Positions 47,201-54,155 of a DNA stretch of 64,000 nucleotides are shown here, piece by piece. Both the position numbers and the translations under genes were made by a program. Source of the DNA: Styela clava (taxonomy: Eukaryota; Chordata; Ascidiacea; Stolidobranchia; Styelidae); assembly GCF_964204865.1 (NCBI RefSeq), contig NC_135259.1, positions 6,210,974-6,274,973 on the forward strand. The letters are read 5' to 3'. Position 1 is the stretch's first letter, and every line of letters begins with the position of its first letter. The notes under the pieces are model-generated. The model made no database searches, had not been told where the DNA came from, and saw only the letters and a program-made list of their open reading frames with translations.

Positions 47201-49420
47201 ATAGGTATGCATTATGTTCAGCAGTTTTGTCTGGCAGTCGTCACCGGTATTTCATCTCCCTTTGTTTTGCAAGATATCGCAGTAGAAACTGCACAATATC
47301 TAGCACAGAATAATCATCAGCAGGTCAGAATTTTTTTTAATTAGTTCTAATTTCTGTGTTGTGGGACACCCTTAACTCTTTTTTGTCATTTGGTTATTTT
47401 GATTCGCTCTGCCTCAAAATGTCAAATTGTACTGAATTAAACTATATTTCATTCTTGACAAAGGTTGGTCACCTTCTTGTGAAAACAATCTTGTTTATTA
47501 TTTATATTTGCTCGGACATATTTCAGTCTGCTTTACCAAATTTTTTGACTTCAATTTGACTTGAAATTTATCTTTATAAATATTTACCTTATTGAGGATG
47601 AACTAAATTTTCACATTGTTATCTGTAAGCCATCAAGTATCTGCCTACGGTATTTTCAGCTTATGTTTCTCTATGAAATTTTGAAATTTACAATATTCTT
47701 ATCTTTCCAGGTTAACACTTTAATTTAATAAACTTATTAAAAGTTTTTTGCTATCAGTTTGCATAACAAAGTTTTTTTTTCAGTCTATGCTGCCATGCTA
47801 AATCAAAGTATATTTCAGAGTTTTTACCTAAAAAATTGTTTCTTCATTTTTGTATTTGTTGCAGGCTTGCTCAAATTTAAGGCTACCTTTCCTGCAACCC
47901 ATTGTACAGAAATGCTTGCAGATGTACATCCATTTCATACATAATAGATTATATCATCTCCATCCTGCTGATTACGATGATTTTGCATCTCTAGTGCAAA
48001 ATTCAAGAACAGCTTTTTGTATGACTCCAGGAGGACTGATGCAGTTCAATGAGGTTTGAATCGAATAATTCAAATATTTTTGAATTTAACTAGCTTATTT
48101 TACTCGTATGTTTGAATAATACGGTTACTTACCGTATATCCTCACATATAAGCAGAGTTTGAAACTCAAAATAAAAGTATCCAAGCTAAGGGGGTTGGCT
48201 TATACGCGCATAAGTCTGATCACACTAAAAATTCAGCTTATATGTGCATAACTGTGATTGCACTAAAGGATTGGCTTATACGTGCTAAGTGCTCACCATA
48301 AGAGCGTGCAGGCACATACTCGAAGCAGCACTTGGTACGCTGTGACAGCGATAGCAGTCTGATTGGTTGTCATACACGTGATTGCTTGCGTGCTTACGCT
48401 ATGAAAGCAATAACAATCTCTGAAGGGTTGTCAAACATGTGATCGCTCGTGTATTTACGCTATGACAGGATTTTTAGACACTTCTTACCGTTATTGATGT
48501 AAGTAAAATATACCAATGATGGTTATCATTTTCATTAGTTCTCTCTGCAACCATTTGCTGTGATAGGTGTGTATAGTCTGGTTACGATCTGTAATGTCTG
48601 ATTATATGCGAATTTTTATAAATTTGTCGTTTTAGGGCCGTTGAGGGGGTCGGCTTATATGCGTGGATATCCCATATATTGAATTTTTCTTGTTGAATGA
48701 CTCATATTCGTCTGCATCAGTGGATGCATTCTTTCTTTGCTTATTTTGTATGTTTTTACTAAATATAAAACCTCAATTTGTTGTTCCATCTCTAGTTAAT
48801 CAGTGTTAAGCTAGTGTAAAGCACAAACCACACTCTGGCTTTTGCACGAATTGGATTGTTTGTAATATATGCATGAAAAATGTATGCAAAAATTTTCCTT
48901 TTTGGGAAATGTTGAATCTAAATTATTCTACATTGAACGACTTTTCTGCGAAGCTATAATAATGATGTTCCGCGATGCACTGGTGTTTCCATAAACAACA
49001 CTCAGGTGTTCTGTGTCAAGTTTTTGTTCCTCAAATAATTCAAATTTGATCCATTAATGCGACGTACCTTAGTTACATAAGTGTATTGAGAAAGAATAAT
49101 GGGTCGCTCCAAAGTGTGTGTACCCATATATGGAGGTAACTAATTTTGTTCGCCTACTTTACATCAAGTTGTGTAAAGAGACTGGAACCTATGGGCAAGG
49201 GGGTATATTCACTTGCCTAACTCATGATAGAACGAAAATGAGGAAATATTGCCGAACCCTAACTTGTTACACACACTATGGGAGTACCGAATATAGAGCA
49301 GTGCTAAAATTGTAAATTTATCTTCAGGTACTGCAAAGCATACGTCGAGCGAAATCATGTAAAAAGGAACTTTGGCAGAAGATTGTTGCTGGTCTAGCTA
49401 TGCCTCCATCTACAGTGTGA
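18877..49420 (+). CDS. ZSWIM8: ZSWIM8 (EBAX-1/Dora) E3 ligase substrate receptor, 35 coding exons, 1,748 aa
   Basis: Coding exons: 18877-18904, 19478-19672, 20095-20245, 23843-23987, 25670-25792, 26456-26645, 27670-27868, 28401-28524, 28993-29130, 29563-29684, 31735-31886, 32557-32665, 33138-33255, 33741-33917, 35161-35368, 36027-36154, 36437-36553, 37047-37165, 37629-37797, 38249-38333, 38867-39049, 39585-39780, 40537-40738, 41697-41834, 42011-42155, 42695-42918, 43688-43804, 44176-44290, 44777-44844, 45244-45576, 45992-46177, 46680-46821, 47205-47323, 47865-48053, 49328-49420. All introns are GT-AG, phases agree, total 5,247 nt. Each conserved block of vertebrate ZSWIM8 (about 1,840 aa) is found in order. 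The N-terminus MADVVAEWE matches MELMFAEWE, followed by DSDRFEEDS, the BC-box region, the SWIM finger, and the C-terminal LQSIRRAK...LW block. The family protein binds Argonaute-microRNA-target complexes in the cytoplasm and directs Argonaute ubiquitination, so trigger-bound microRNAs decay. The middle disordered region is much shorter than in vertebrates. I see no frameshift or stop, so the gene appears intact. Confidence 0.93.
19000..19280 (+). repeat. tRNA-derived SINE copy in ZSWIM8 intron 1
   Basis: A perfect pol III B box GGTTCGAATCC lies at 19086-19096, about 50 bp after an A-box-like TGAGCGTAGGG. It is followed by a body ending AATAACTGGCTGACTAATCCCATAC and a GGATAAAA tail. The body recurs at 38500-38760, 45735-45850 (reverse) and 50575-50705. 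The RNA would be unlikely to fold as a functional tRNA because there is no matching acceptor stem. Confidence 0.6.
20246..23842 (+). other. ZSWIM8 intron 3 (3.6 kb)
   Basis: The largest intron of the gene. It holds the hAT-type element at 20692-21031. The rest is AT-rich and contains open frames such as 22618-22905 with no recognisable domain. I see no alternative exon with supporting homology. Confidence 0.7.
20692..21031. mobile_element. hAT-type MITE, 340 bp, ZSWIM8 intron 3
   Basis: It starts CAGGGGTGGGCAAGG and ends TTTGCCCATGTCAG. It is flanked by a perfect 8-bp duplication ATTTATAG at 20684-20691 and 21032-21039. Subterminal GGGCC/GGCCC words match the style of the other hAT MITEs in the window. 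Confidence 0.82.
23843..26645 (+). CDS. ZSWIM8: ZSWIM8 exons 4-6: SWIM zinc finger and following helix-rich block
   Basis: Exon 4 encodes LYSCLANGNADEF and QIGFHLSATV. Exon 5 encodes the SWIM finger: C190-A-C192 then C201-S-H203 (CxC...CxH), with FDRQRITSC before it and HVVALCLARI after it. All four zinc ligands are intact. Exon 6 begins PDTVCLRAPVSESLSRLQRD and runs through QLQKFAQYLISELPQQILP, a segment nearly unchanged between this animal and vertebrates. SWIM fingers are thought to mediate protein or nucleic-acid binding. Confidence 0.9.
24094..24556. mobile_element. hAT-like MITE, ZSWIM8 intron 4
   Basis: The left end is CAGTGTTTGCCGAAG and the right end GAGAACCATG. Flanks TTCTAGAA and TTCTGAAA match at 6 of 8 bases. 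The interior shares long blocks with 34042-34388, for example GATGGCAAACAAA...CAGCTTT followed by TATGTTA and CTNTGTATTAGTA. The two are therefore copies of one family. Confidence 0.6.
27670..31886 (+). CDS. ZSWIM8: ZSWIM8 exons 7-11: conserved core and start of the variable region
   Basis: Exons 7-8 carry FCGPTPIVYSDVNS, YLSSTEPPAA, LLRPLRGREPEGIWNLLSIV and REMLRRRDCN, all matching vertebrate ZSWIM8 in order. Exons 9-10 carry VAVWWYNTCTSA, the AAATLCDE helix and SLWRLVLLNPSLQRRSRKEEL. Exon 11 has LFPGFKEAIKTCDFDWDGGS. It then leaves the conserved family pattern with a cysteine-rich tail C500-x3-C504-x4-C509-x-C511 (residue numbers in my model). The exon 11 donor was chosen because its phase 1 fits exon 12. 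Confidence 0.85.
28730..28905 (+). repeat. Degenerate Tc1/mariner-like MITE copy, ZSWIM8 intron 8
   Basis: It shares TGTGCAAAGCRTA...ACTGAAACTTTTG...ATCATACA with the copy at 32849-33039, and the same words reversed in 34905-35075. The ends are eroded (approximate). Confidence 0.5.
30943..31540. mobile_element. hAT-type MITE with GGGGTGGGC ends, ZSWIM8 intron 10
   Basis: It starts GAGGGGTGGGCCAATTATGG and ends CAATTGCCCACCCCTG-like (AATTGCCCACCCCTG). It is flanked by ATCTAAAT (30935-30942) and ATGCAAAT (31541-31548), matching at 6 of 8 bases. No transposase is present; internal open frames on both strands overlap and are not coding. Confidence 0.7.
32557..36553 (+). CDS. ZSWIM8: ZSWIM8 exons 12-17: armadillo/helical-repeat-like middle domain
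   Basis: Exon 12 (SSGVVMSPKKCF) bridges a much reduced variable region. Exons 13-15 then return to family sequence: YVHGYTTKACEMAVKLANELL, VVFLCNVLSEHPAHRLLAFQ, KKLPLGPDEISILREKAQ and LTMFVFDALC. Exons 16-17 hold DQELGFLASVTALG and SEAEHPLLCEGTRRQKGELAL. These are amphipathic helical repeats in the vertebrate protein and are assumed to form the scaffold that contacts Argonaute. Vertebrates insert several hundred low-complexity residues between the blocks of exons 11 and 13. Here the gap is under about 70 residues. Confidence 0.85.
32849..33039 (+). repeat. Tc1/mariner-like MITE copy, ZSWIM8 intron 12
   Basis: The left end is CAGGGCAACTCAAAAAACAG after a TA. The right end is near CTGTTTTCTGGGTCAAAA, followed by TA. 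The CAGGGTGACYCAAAA-type terminal repeat and TA flanks are typical of the Tc1/mariner superfamily. It is homologous to 28730-28905 and 34905-35075. Confidence 0.55.
34042..34388. mobile_element. hAT-like MITE, second copy of the 24 kb family, ZSWIM8 intron 14
   Basis: It contains GGGTCGC words at the left, GGCAAACAAAGACAGCTTT in the middle and GGGAACCATTG at the right end. All are shared with 24094-24556. The target duplication is not clear. Confidence 0.5.
34905..35075 (-). mobile_element. Tc1/mariner-like MITE, 171 bp, ZSWIM8 intron 14
   Basis: The ends CAGGCTGACCCCAAAC and TTTTGGGTCACACTG form an inverted repeat flanked by TA on both sides (34903-34904, 35076-35077). It is the best-preserved of three copies in ZSWIM8 introns and is inverted relative to the other two. 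It ends 85 bp before exon 15. Confidence 0.7.
37047..40738 (+). CDS. ZSWIM8: ZSWIM8 exons 18-23: disordered serine/proline-rich linker
   Basis: Exon 18 encodes ILDKLLDKTLAP as in the family. Exon 19 is Thr/Pro/Val-rich and ends with C890-TV-C893 and H899-R-H901, a possible extra zinc knuckle. Exons 20-23 are acidic and serine-rich (DDSSEEDDS, SSSCDEEYP). They include the short conserved island RSPTVRPKRRQH followed by NSSASEEAMLSDTSPRLTRR. The vertebrate counterpart is SPGRPKKKH and SSAPETTSDSSPTLSRR. Exon boundaries here rest mainly on splice sites and phase because homology is low between the islands. Confidence 0.75.
37325..37500 (+). repeat. tRNA-derived SINE relic, ZSWIM8 intron 18
   Basis: A tRNA-like head runs from GTTGAGAATTGAAAAGCATTGG to a B box GGTTCAAATCTC near 37391-37402. 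An unrelated body, GAGCCAGGGCGTTTTAATTGGG, follows. The head lacks acceptor-stem pairing, so it is a SINE rather than a tRNA gene. Confidence 0.45.
38500..38765 (+). repeat. SINE copy, ZSWIM8 intron 20
   Basis: Homologous to 19000-19280. It has an A-box-like TTGGCTAATTGTG, a degenerate B box GGGTTTGCATGTTCC, then CCAAGTCCATGGATCTGGAA, TAACTGGCTTAACTATTCCC and TTCCTCTTCTCTAGGATAAATATGACC at the tail. Confidence 0.6.
40934..41203. mobile_element. Degenerate hAT-like element, ZSWIM8 intron 23
   Basis: Ends CAGTGGTTCTGAAAC and TTTTAGAATCACTG form an inverted repeat typical of hAT MITEs. No 8-bp duplication is recognisable in the flanks, so the insertion is old or the ends are misplaced. Confidence 0.45.
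41697..43804 (+). CDS. ZSWIM8: ZSWIM8 exons 24-27: most conserved C-terminal helical block
   Basis: These exons encode VPDVPNQPSEASAHFYFELA, AGGNSSTSLF, FEIGLYALGMHNCVSPNWLS, RTYSSHVSWITGQAMEIGSA, LTPTETISLADRASHGRD, LPHAHAVNPNEVQRALLQC and GGGVYPEVLFEVARKW. Each stretch is almost identical to vertebrate ZSWIM8, which makes this the best-supported part of the model. Intron 25 contains a GGTACTCC-family MITE. Confidence 0.93.
42310..42510. mobile_element. GGTACTCC-family MITE, 201 bp, ZSWIM8 intron 25
   Basis: The left end is GGCGCTACAGAAGTGTGTGT and the right end read inversely is GGTACTCACATGGTATGTGT. The first 90 bp (GGAGGTAACTAATTTTGTTC... GTTGTGTAAAG) are nearly identical to 49102-49288. 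CCTAACCCTAACCTGGTAC near the right end recurs in part at 54045-54155. Confidence 0.6.
44176..46177 (+). CDS. ZSWIM8: ZSWIM8 exons 28-31: Pro/His/Gln-rich low-complexity segment
   Basis: About 230 residues rich in P, H, Q, T and S, with no fold. Examples are QQQPQPYPSIQVPT, HQPVTLIHQPVTQTP and a histidine cluster EGPHTHHHHTGHQ near residue 1,530. Vertebrate ZSWIM8 has a similar Pro/His/Tyr-rich stretch (PHLPCSPQYL... HPAHPMPHMP) at the same place. Composition is conserved but sequence is not. Confidence 0.8.
45735..45860 (-). repeat. SINE fragment, reversed, ZSWIM8 intron 30
   Basis: The words CCCATACCCGACATGGACTG and TAACTGGCTAACTAATCCCA appear on the minus strand. They correspond to the 3' body of the copies at 19 kb and 50.6 kb. 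The tRNA-like head is missing. Confidence 0.5.
46680..49420 (+). CDS. ZSWIM8: ZSWIM8 exons 32-35: C-terminal domain and stop
   Basis: The exons encode FRVSMLALDLLAKRTEDRPN, SPPYT-like PPYTNNVKWLLKLSIELG, MHYVHQFCLAVVTGISSPFVLQDI, MYIHFIHNRLYHLHPADYDD, AFCMTPGGLMQFNEV and LQSIRRAKSCKKELWQKI. The last exon ends TGA at 49418-49420. All match the vertebrate C-terminus, which finishes RSKQTKELWQRV... at the same distance. The last exon is only 93 bp and lies 39 bp after a MITE (49102-49288). Confidence 0.92.
46855..46990 (+). repeat. tRNA-like SINE relic, ZSWIM8 intron 32
   Basis: TGGCCAAGTGG at 46864-46874 is a perfect pol III A box, followed about 40 bp later by a poor B box (GGGTCAACAGTGCC). 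There is no complete cloverleaf, so this is an old SINE head and not a tRNA gene. Confidence 0.35.
48131..48673. mobile_element. MITE-like element with ATATAAGC ends, ZSWIM8 intron 34
   Basis: The left end CCGTATATCCTCACATATAAGC and the right end GGCTTATATGCGTGGATATCC are imperfect inverted repeats. The words GGCTTATACGCGCATAAG and GTTGGCTTATACGTGC repeat inside. No clear target duplication and no coding frame. Confidence 0.5.
49102..49288. mobile_element. GGTACTCC-family MITE, 187 bp, just upstream of ZSWIM8 exon 35
   Basis: The left end is GGTCGCTCCAAAGTGTGTGT and the right end read inversely is GGTACTCCCATAGTGTGTGT. Internal sequence is nearly identical to the first 90 bp of the element at 42310. 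It ends 39 bp before the acceptor of the last coding exon, so the branch point lies in or right next to it. Confidence 0.7.
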
Positions 49421-50991
49421 TATGTTTTGCAGAAGACAATTTTTCTACTTAAAAGTCAATGCTTTTGTGTCAGTATCTTCGTTCTTGAATGAATTCCCAA
49501 TGAACTAATGTGTAGTGTAATTTAAATGTTTTTTAAAGTGGTCTGGTCTCGGGGAATGATTATTGTGTCGTTTAGGATCGATGAAATTTATTTGAGAATT
49601 AATTGAAAATCATTAAAACCTCATCTTCTTTGTGTATGTGTTAGTCATCAGTGATGATTTCTGATGTTTTTTGCTTTTTTTTGGTTTTGAAAGACTGGCT
49701 CAAGTAAAATTTAAGATGTCAAGTTCTCAATATTACTTTTCTCTAAGACAAGCATCATTAATAGCATATATCCCATGTATAATATGAATTTTTATCGTAT
49801 TCTTATGTCCAACAGGCATTGAATACAAATGGTTTATCATTAAATGATGCTTGAATACTAATTACATGGCTCAATGACTGTGGAATTGTAGATATTTTAC
49901 TGTGTTTTCATATACTATATTTTATAAATTTACCCTCGGCTGACAATGGCCATTGTAATACTGGTAAATAATTTCTGAATTCTAAGTAGGCAACAGCCTT
50001 ATGCAGATCGTTAGGTAAAATATTTTCAATTCAAGTAAAAAATGACTTTTTGTTAAAACACCAAGTTTAGTTCATAATGTATAGCTTAATGATATAAACT
50101 GACAGTGTAGGTAATACAGGTACATAAATTTTAATATTCTATATGTGATACAAATAGATATTATCTCCAATGAACACTTAGGAGATAATATTTACTTTTA
50201 TTGTGTACTTTTCTCTCATTTTTTTGTATAGATGACAATATAAAAGGAGTTATACTGTGTCAATTGATGGAAATTTACATTTTTTATCTGTGTTGTATTT
50301 TTCAACAAAAAGTTAATTTAATATGCTTAGCAGTCATAGCCATATGGTTATGGTGATATTCTGCTTTCTATTGTGTTTTTCTTTCATGCATCAGCTCACT
50401 CTCGTTTTGTAACACACAAGAGAGATACTCATTCTTTTTGAATAGCTAGTTATACAGCCACAACAAATTTTAAAACTTGATATAATTTGTTTTACAAAAT
50501 CAAAACGATTTAGTTTCATTCAGTATTATTTCACTTTATTTAGATGTTGGGTTAATTTGATAAAGAATGCATCTGAAACAAATACCGGTAACTGGCTAAC
50601 TAATCCCATACCCAACATGAACATGCAACCAAACGAGAGGTCATGGTCCGCCATATTATTAGGCTATCTTATCAACTTTCCTCTCCCACAAGATAAATAT
50701 GTAAACCCTATCCTATATGACTGGTTTGGCGTTTTAAGAATTGCTCAAATTTATTTTAGGCTCAAGCTGTTAAAATTGTTGGCACTACTGTAAGTATTTG
50801 AGTCTATCTTGGTTTTGAGCGCAAGTTATGAAAAATGTATCACAAATTTATATTGCTTTTCATTCATAATGACGAATATGGAGATATCTTAAATCCTAGA
50901 AAATTATTTCTACTTAGTTTTGAAAGGGTTTATAAATATAGATATATAAATAATGTTTTGTACTCTGTTATGTCCAAATCTCAGTAATAAA
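49421..50991 (+). other. ZSWIM8: ZSWIM8 3' UTR (probable extent)
   Basis: AT-rich sequence follows the stop codon. A good AATAAA at 50986-50991 (TCAGTAATAAAGTTG) with T/G-rich sequence downstream is a reasonable transcript end. It gives a UTR of about 1.6 kb that includes a SINE fragment at 50575-50705. Earlier ATTAAA variants, such as one near 49613, could also be used. Confidence 0.4.
50575..50710 (+). repeat. SINE fragment in the ZSWIM8 3' UTR region
   Basis: It carries GGTAACTGGCTAACTAATCCCATACCC, GTCATGGTCCGCCATATTATTAG and TTTCCTCTCCCACAAGATAAATATG. These match the 3' body and tail of the copies at 19 kb and 38.6 kb. The pol III head is absent. Confidence 0.55.
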
Positions 50992-52555
50992 GTTGATTTA
51001 AGTTCAAGTTGCTTCTTACGTCATGGTGAATGCTGCTCTCTTATCGTTGATAATCAATTTGAAATGTAGTTTTTAGACATCTTTATTATTTCACATAAAG
51101 AAATAATTTAATTTGGCCACATATGATAAGTTATCAGTGAAACTCTTGTGTGTTGCTTACTTGCTTTGATATGCTTTCATTTTACGTTTGTATATATTGT
51201 TTCCAAACTATCCCTTTTTGAAATGTAACTCGCATCGATGTATCTTTTTTTGGTTATGTTGTTCTTTTCCAAGATGTTAATTGAAGTCCAGCTCATTTTA
51301 CTTTTTTCATCAGATTACAGGAAAAGGGTATGTAAGACCAACTCTTTGTTACTATAGCTATTATCGCTAAAGTGTTTCGTGGATGTTATTATTCCTATAC
51401 CTGAAGAATCAAATTATTCTGAAGTGTTTTCATAGAGATGGATAGTTACCACCCAAATTTTTTTTATTTTAGTTTCAACTTTTTTTTCTGGTGGGTTTGT
51501 ATAACAGATAAACATGGTACACTATATATCCATGGCCCATTATTAGTTGGGTATGCAAATACATGCATTAATGATTGTTGAGACTAAAAATATATTGATG
51601 GGAATTAAATTTGTCATCTTTTTGTTTTTCAATTCCATTTTGTTTTTGTCAGTGTCCTTATTTTGTTCAACTTTTTAAATCATCTCTCATGAATGGTTAG
51701 ACTTATTAAAATTGGTGTTTATTTCTCTATTTTTTTTACCTTAAAATATATACCTTAAGGTTTGTTTCTCTTTCAGGGTTATTGATTGGAATGTTAGTCT
51801 TTTTAATATTGTATATGTATATACAGCGTCGTTTATTTCTTTAACGTCGAATTATTTTTTATTCCTGACCGTTTTTGAATACTACATACTTGACTATTAT
51901 TACTACTACACTTGGTTTTAATATTTCTAATTCTTGCATGTAAAAACTCATCCAATAATTTCTTATACCACATTCTCTTGGATCACAAGATATTTCTAGA
52001 ATTGGAACCATAATACATTTGGCCCATAAGTTTTAATGTTGATTTTCTCAAGTAGTCAAAAATAAATCAGCGTTAGCCCTAACTGACTTGAAAAATCTTT
52101 TGGTTCTCTGACATCTAATGTCTGATGGTGATTAGAAAACAATTTTTGGCACCATTACTGTACACAGGGCTGGCTAAATTTCTAAAATGCTTCATATTAG
52201 GATCAAATGGAATATTTTATTTGTGCTTCAATTGAATATTCGAATCTTTCTACCTGCTTATTAGTTATACAAAGAAAAAATTTCTTCGATAAATTTCGAT
52301 ACCCTTGAACGTCATCATATTGGTAAAAGAGTAATTGAATATTATTCTGAGATGTTATGAAAAATGCGCAGTTCATGAACTGATGATCTCAAATTTCTTT
52401 ACAAGAAAGAAGTAATTTTGTCCAATAAACATAGAAAATTTGAGTTGGGTTGCGCGAGACTAACTTCCTATCTTTTCCCTATGCATTTATGCTAGTGGAT
52501 CCGTATGCGTATACTGCAAGGATACTGTAGCTGGAATAAACATGACTATTCTATT
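50992..52555. other. Intergenic DNA, nothing recognised
   Basis: AT-rich stretch with no gene or repeat I can support. Confidence 0.4.
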
Positions 52556-52709
52556 CAATTAAAGAGTCCAGCTGCACACTAACACAAATGTATTTCTGTA
52601 ACGTTTCGTCCGTTTGTTGTAAACTGCTTGTCTGAGGAAGTCTGACTCTGGTCGGACGAAACGTTACAGAAATACATTTGTGTTAGTGTGCAGCTGGACT
52701 CTTTAATTG
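52556..52709. repeat. Perfect 57-bp inverted repeat with 40-bp loop; hammerhead-like boxes
   Basis: Arms 52556-52612 and 52653-52709 are perfect reverse complements over 57 bases, starting CAATTAAAGAGTCCAGCTG. The 40-bp loop and arm junction contain CTGAGGA (52632-52638), a 7-bp hairpin GTCTGAC/GTCGGAC, then GAAAC (52658-52662). On the left arm, TTTC precedes the loop. These are, in order, the three conserved boxes of a hammerhead ribozyme, with one extra A between CTGAGGA and stem II. Similar motifs are known in Penelope-like retroelements and in retrozymes. The repeat is seen directly; ribozyme activity is speculative. Confidence 0.8.
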
Positions 52710-54044
52710 AAACATAGAAAAGGTGTTGTTTTCGGTTATATTCATCTTATTTTTTTACAAACTAGTGTTTTAGATACCAGATGATGGACTGTTTGAACAT
52801 GTATAATTTAAGATGAACTGAAATGTTAAGAAAATTGCATAAGTGATTAATCATTTTGTTATTTGCTTGTGAATGAGGTATTTGAATCATTTGGTCAGCC
52901 CTAGAAGTGCAAATGGATTAATATACTATTTTTTGGTGTAAATTATACTTTCTTTTTATCTGGTTATGAGAAGGGGTTGTATGTGGCGAAATTTAACACT
53001 TGTAAGTATGATATAAAACTTGGATTTGTTCAACCAAGTCCCATAGATTTTAGAATTAATGTAACAAAGCACATCTATTTTCTATTCTGGAATTTTTGCA
53101 TTTTATTATTGAGCTGTTTTTCTGGGCTATTTGGCAATTTGAATAACACAAAACACTAGAATTCAATTTATTTGCTACTAATATTTTTCTAGTTATGGAG
53201 ATTACTCGTGGTTTCAATCAAACATACTGGATTCAGGCCCTCTTTATCTTACGGTTACTTTCTTGATTTGTATTTGGAAAATTGAAAAAAAAAATGTCAA
53301 TATTAAACATTGAGTCTTATTGGACAATTTTTGTTGGTTCACTTTTTTATGTTTGCTGATGTTTACTACCAAGATAATAAGAGAGAAAATCTGGTCGTTT
53401 TGGGAATGGGACGCTTTATAATTTTACTAGTTGTGGGAATAAGATTCCCAGAAGTTCGAAATGCAATTCTATGTCCCAAGTCCTTTTAAAGATGAATAGG
53501 TTAAATTATAAATATATAACGGGTAACTTCAAAACTAAGATCTTCTAGATCAGGGATGGTCAACCTGTCTTCGACTGAGATCTAGTAAATTTTTCACAAT
53601 ATCTTACGATAGACTGATGATGGACAGTGAAGTCGCACACAAAAATGAGTACTAAATTCTGAACTGAACATTAAGGATGTCTCGGCTTCAAATCCCTGGA
53701 CACCAGACACTAGAGCTGCTTGTGGATATAGCCACCCTAATTATCCTCTGCTTCGACAGGAACCTAGATTCTATATCTAATAGTAGTCAAATATCTAATA
53801 ATAACAAGTGGGTGACCACAAAACGTAGAAGGAAATTTCTGAAGGAAACGTAATTCCCGATAGGATTAGTCGTATTCTGCTTTGCCAGATAGGTAGAATT
53901 TTTATTCATCATCCAGTCATCAGCCAACAAATCAAACACAAACAACAACATTCAATAAGTAAGAGAAGAATAAATCGACTAACAACGGAATTGATAGGAG
54001 GTTGGGAAGCTCTGCTACCAATACAGATCACATATTGACAAATG
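52710..54044. other. Intergenic DNA, nothing firmly recognised
   Basis: AT-rich. A possible hAT left end (CAGGGATGGTCAACCTG) occurs near 53551 without a matching right end. No gene is supported. Confidence 0.35.
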
Positions 54045-54155
54045 GGACCTACTGAAGTGTGCGCACCAAGATGGCGCACAACCTGAACTCAGGTTGTGTA
54101 CCAGGTTAGGGTTCAGGTTGTGCCACATCTTGGGTGCGCATACTTCAGGAGTACC
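54045..54155. mobile_element. Fold-back MITE of the GGTACTCC family, 111 bp
   Basis: Left arm CTGAAGTGTGCGCACCAAG...AACCTGAAC and right arm GTTCAGGTTGTG...GGTGCGCATACTTCAG pair over almost the whole element, leaving a small loop. The outermost bases GGACCTACTGAAG and CTTCAGGAGTACC match the ends of the elements at 42310 and 49102. It is therefore a shorter relative. Confidence 0.7.

Noticed and set aside
53551-53620. Left end of another hAT element (CAGGGATGGTCAACCTG)
   Set aside because: No matching right end or target duplication was found, so I do not call an element.
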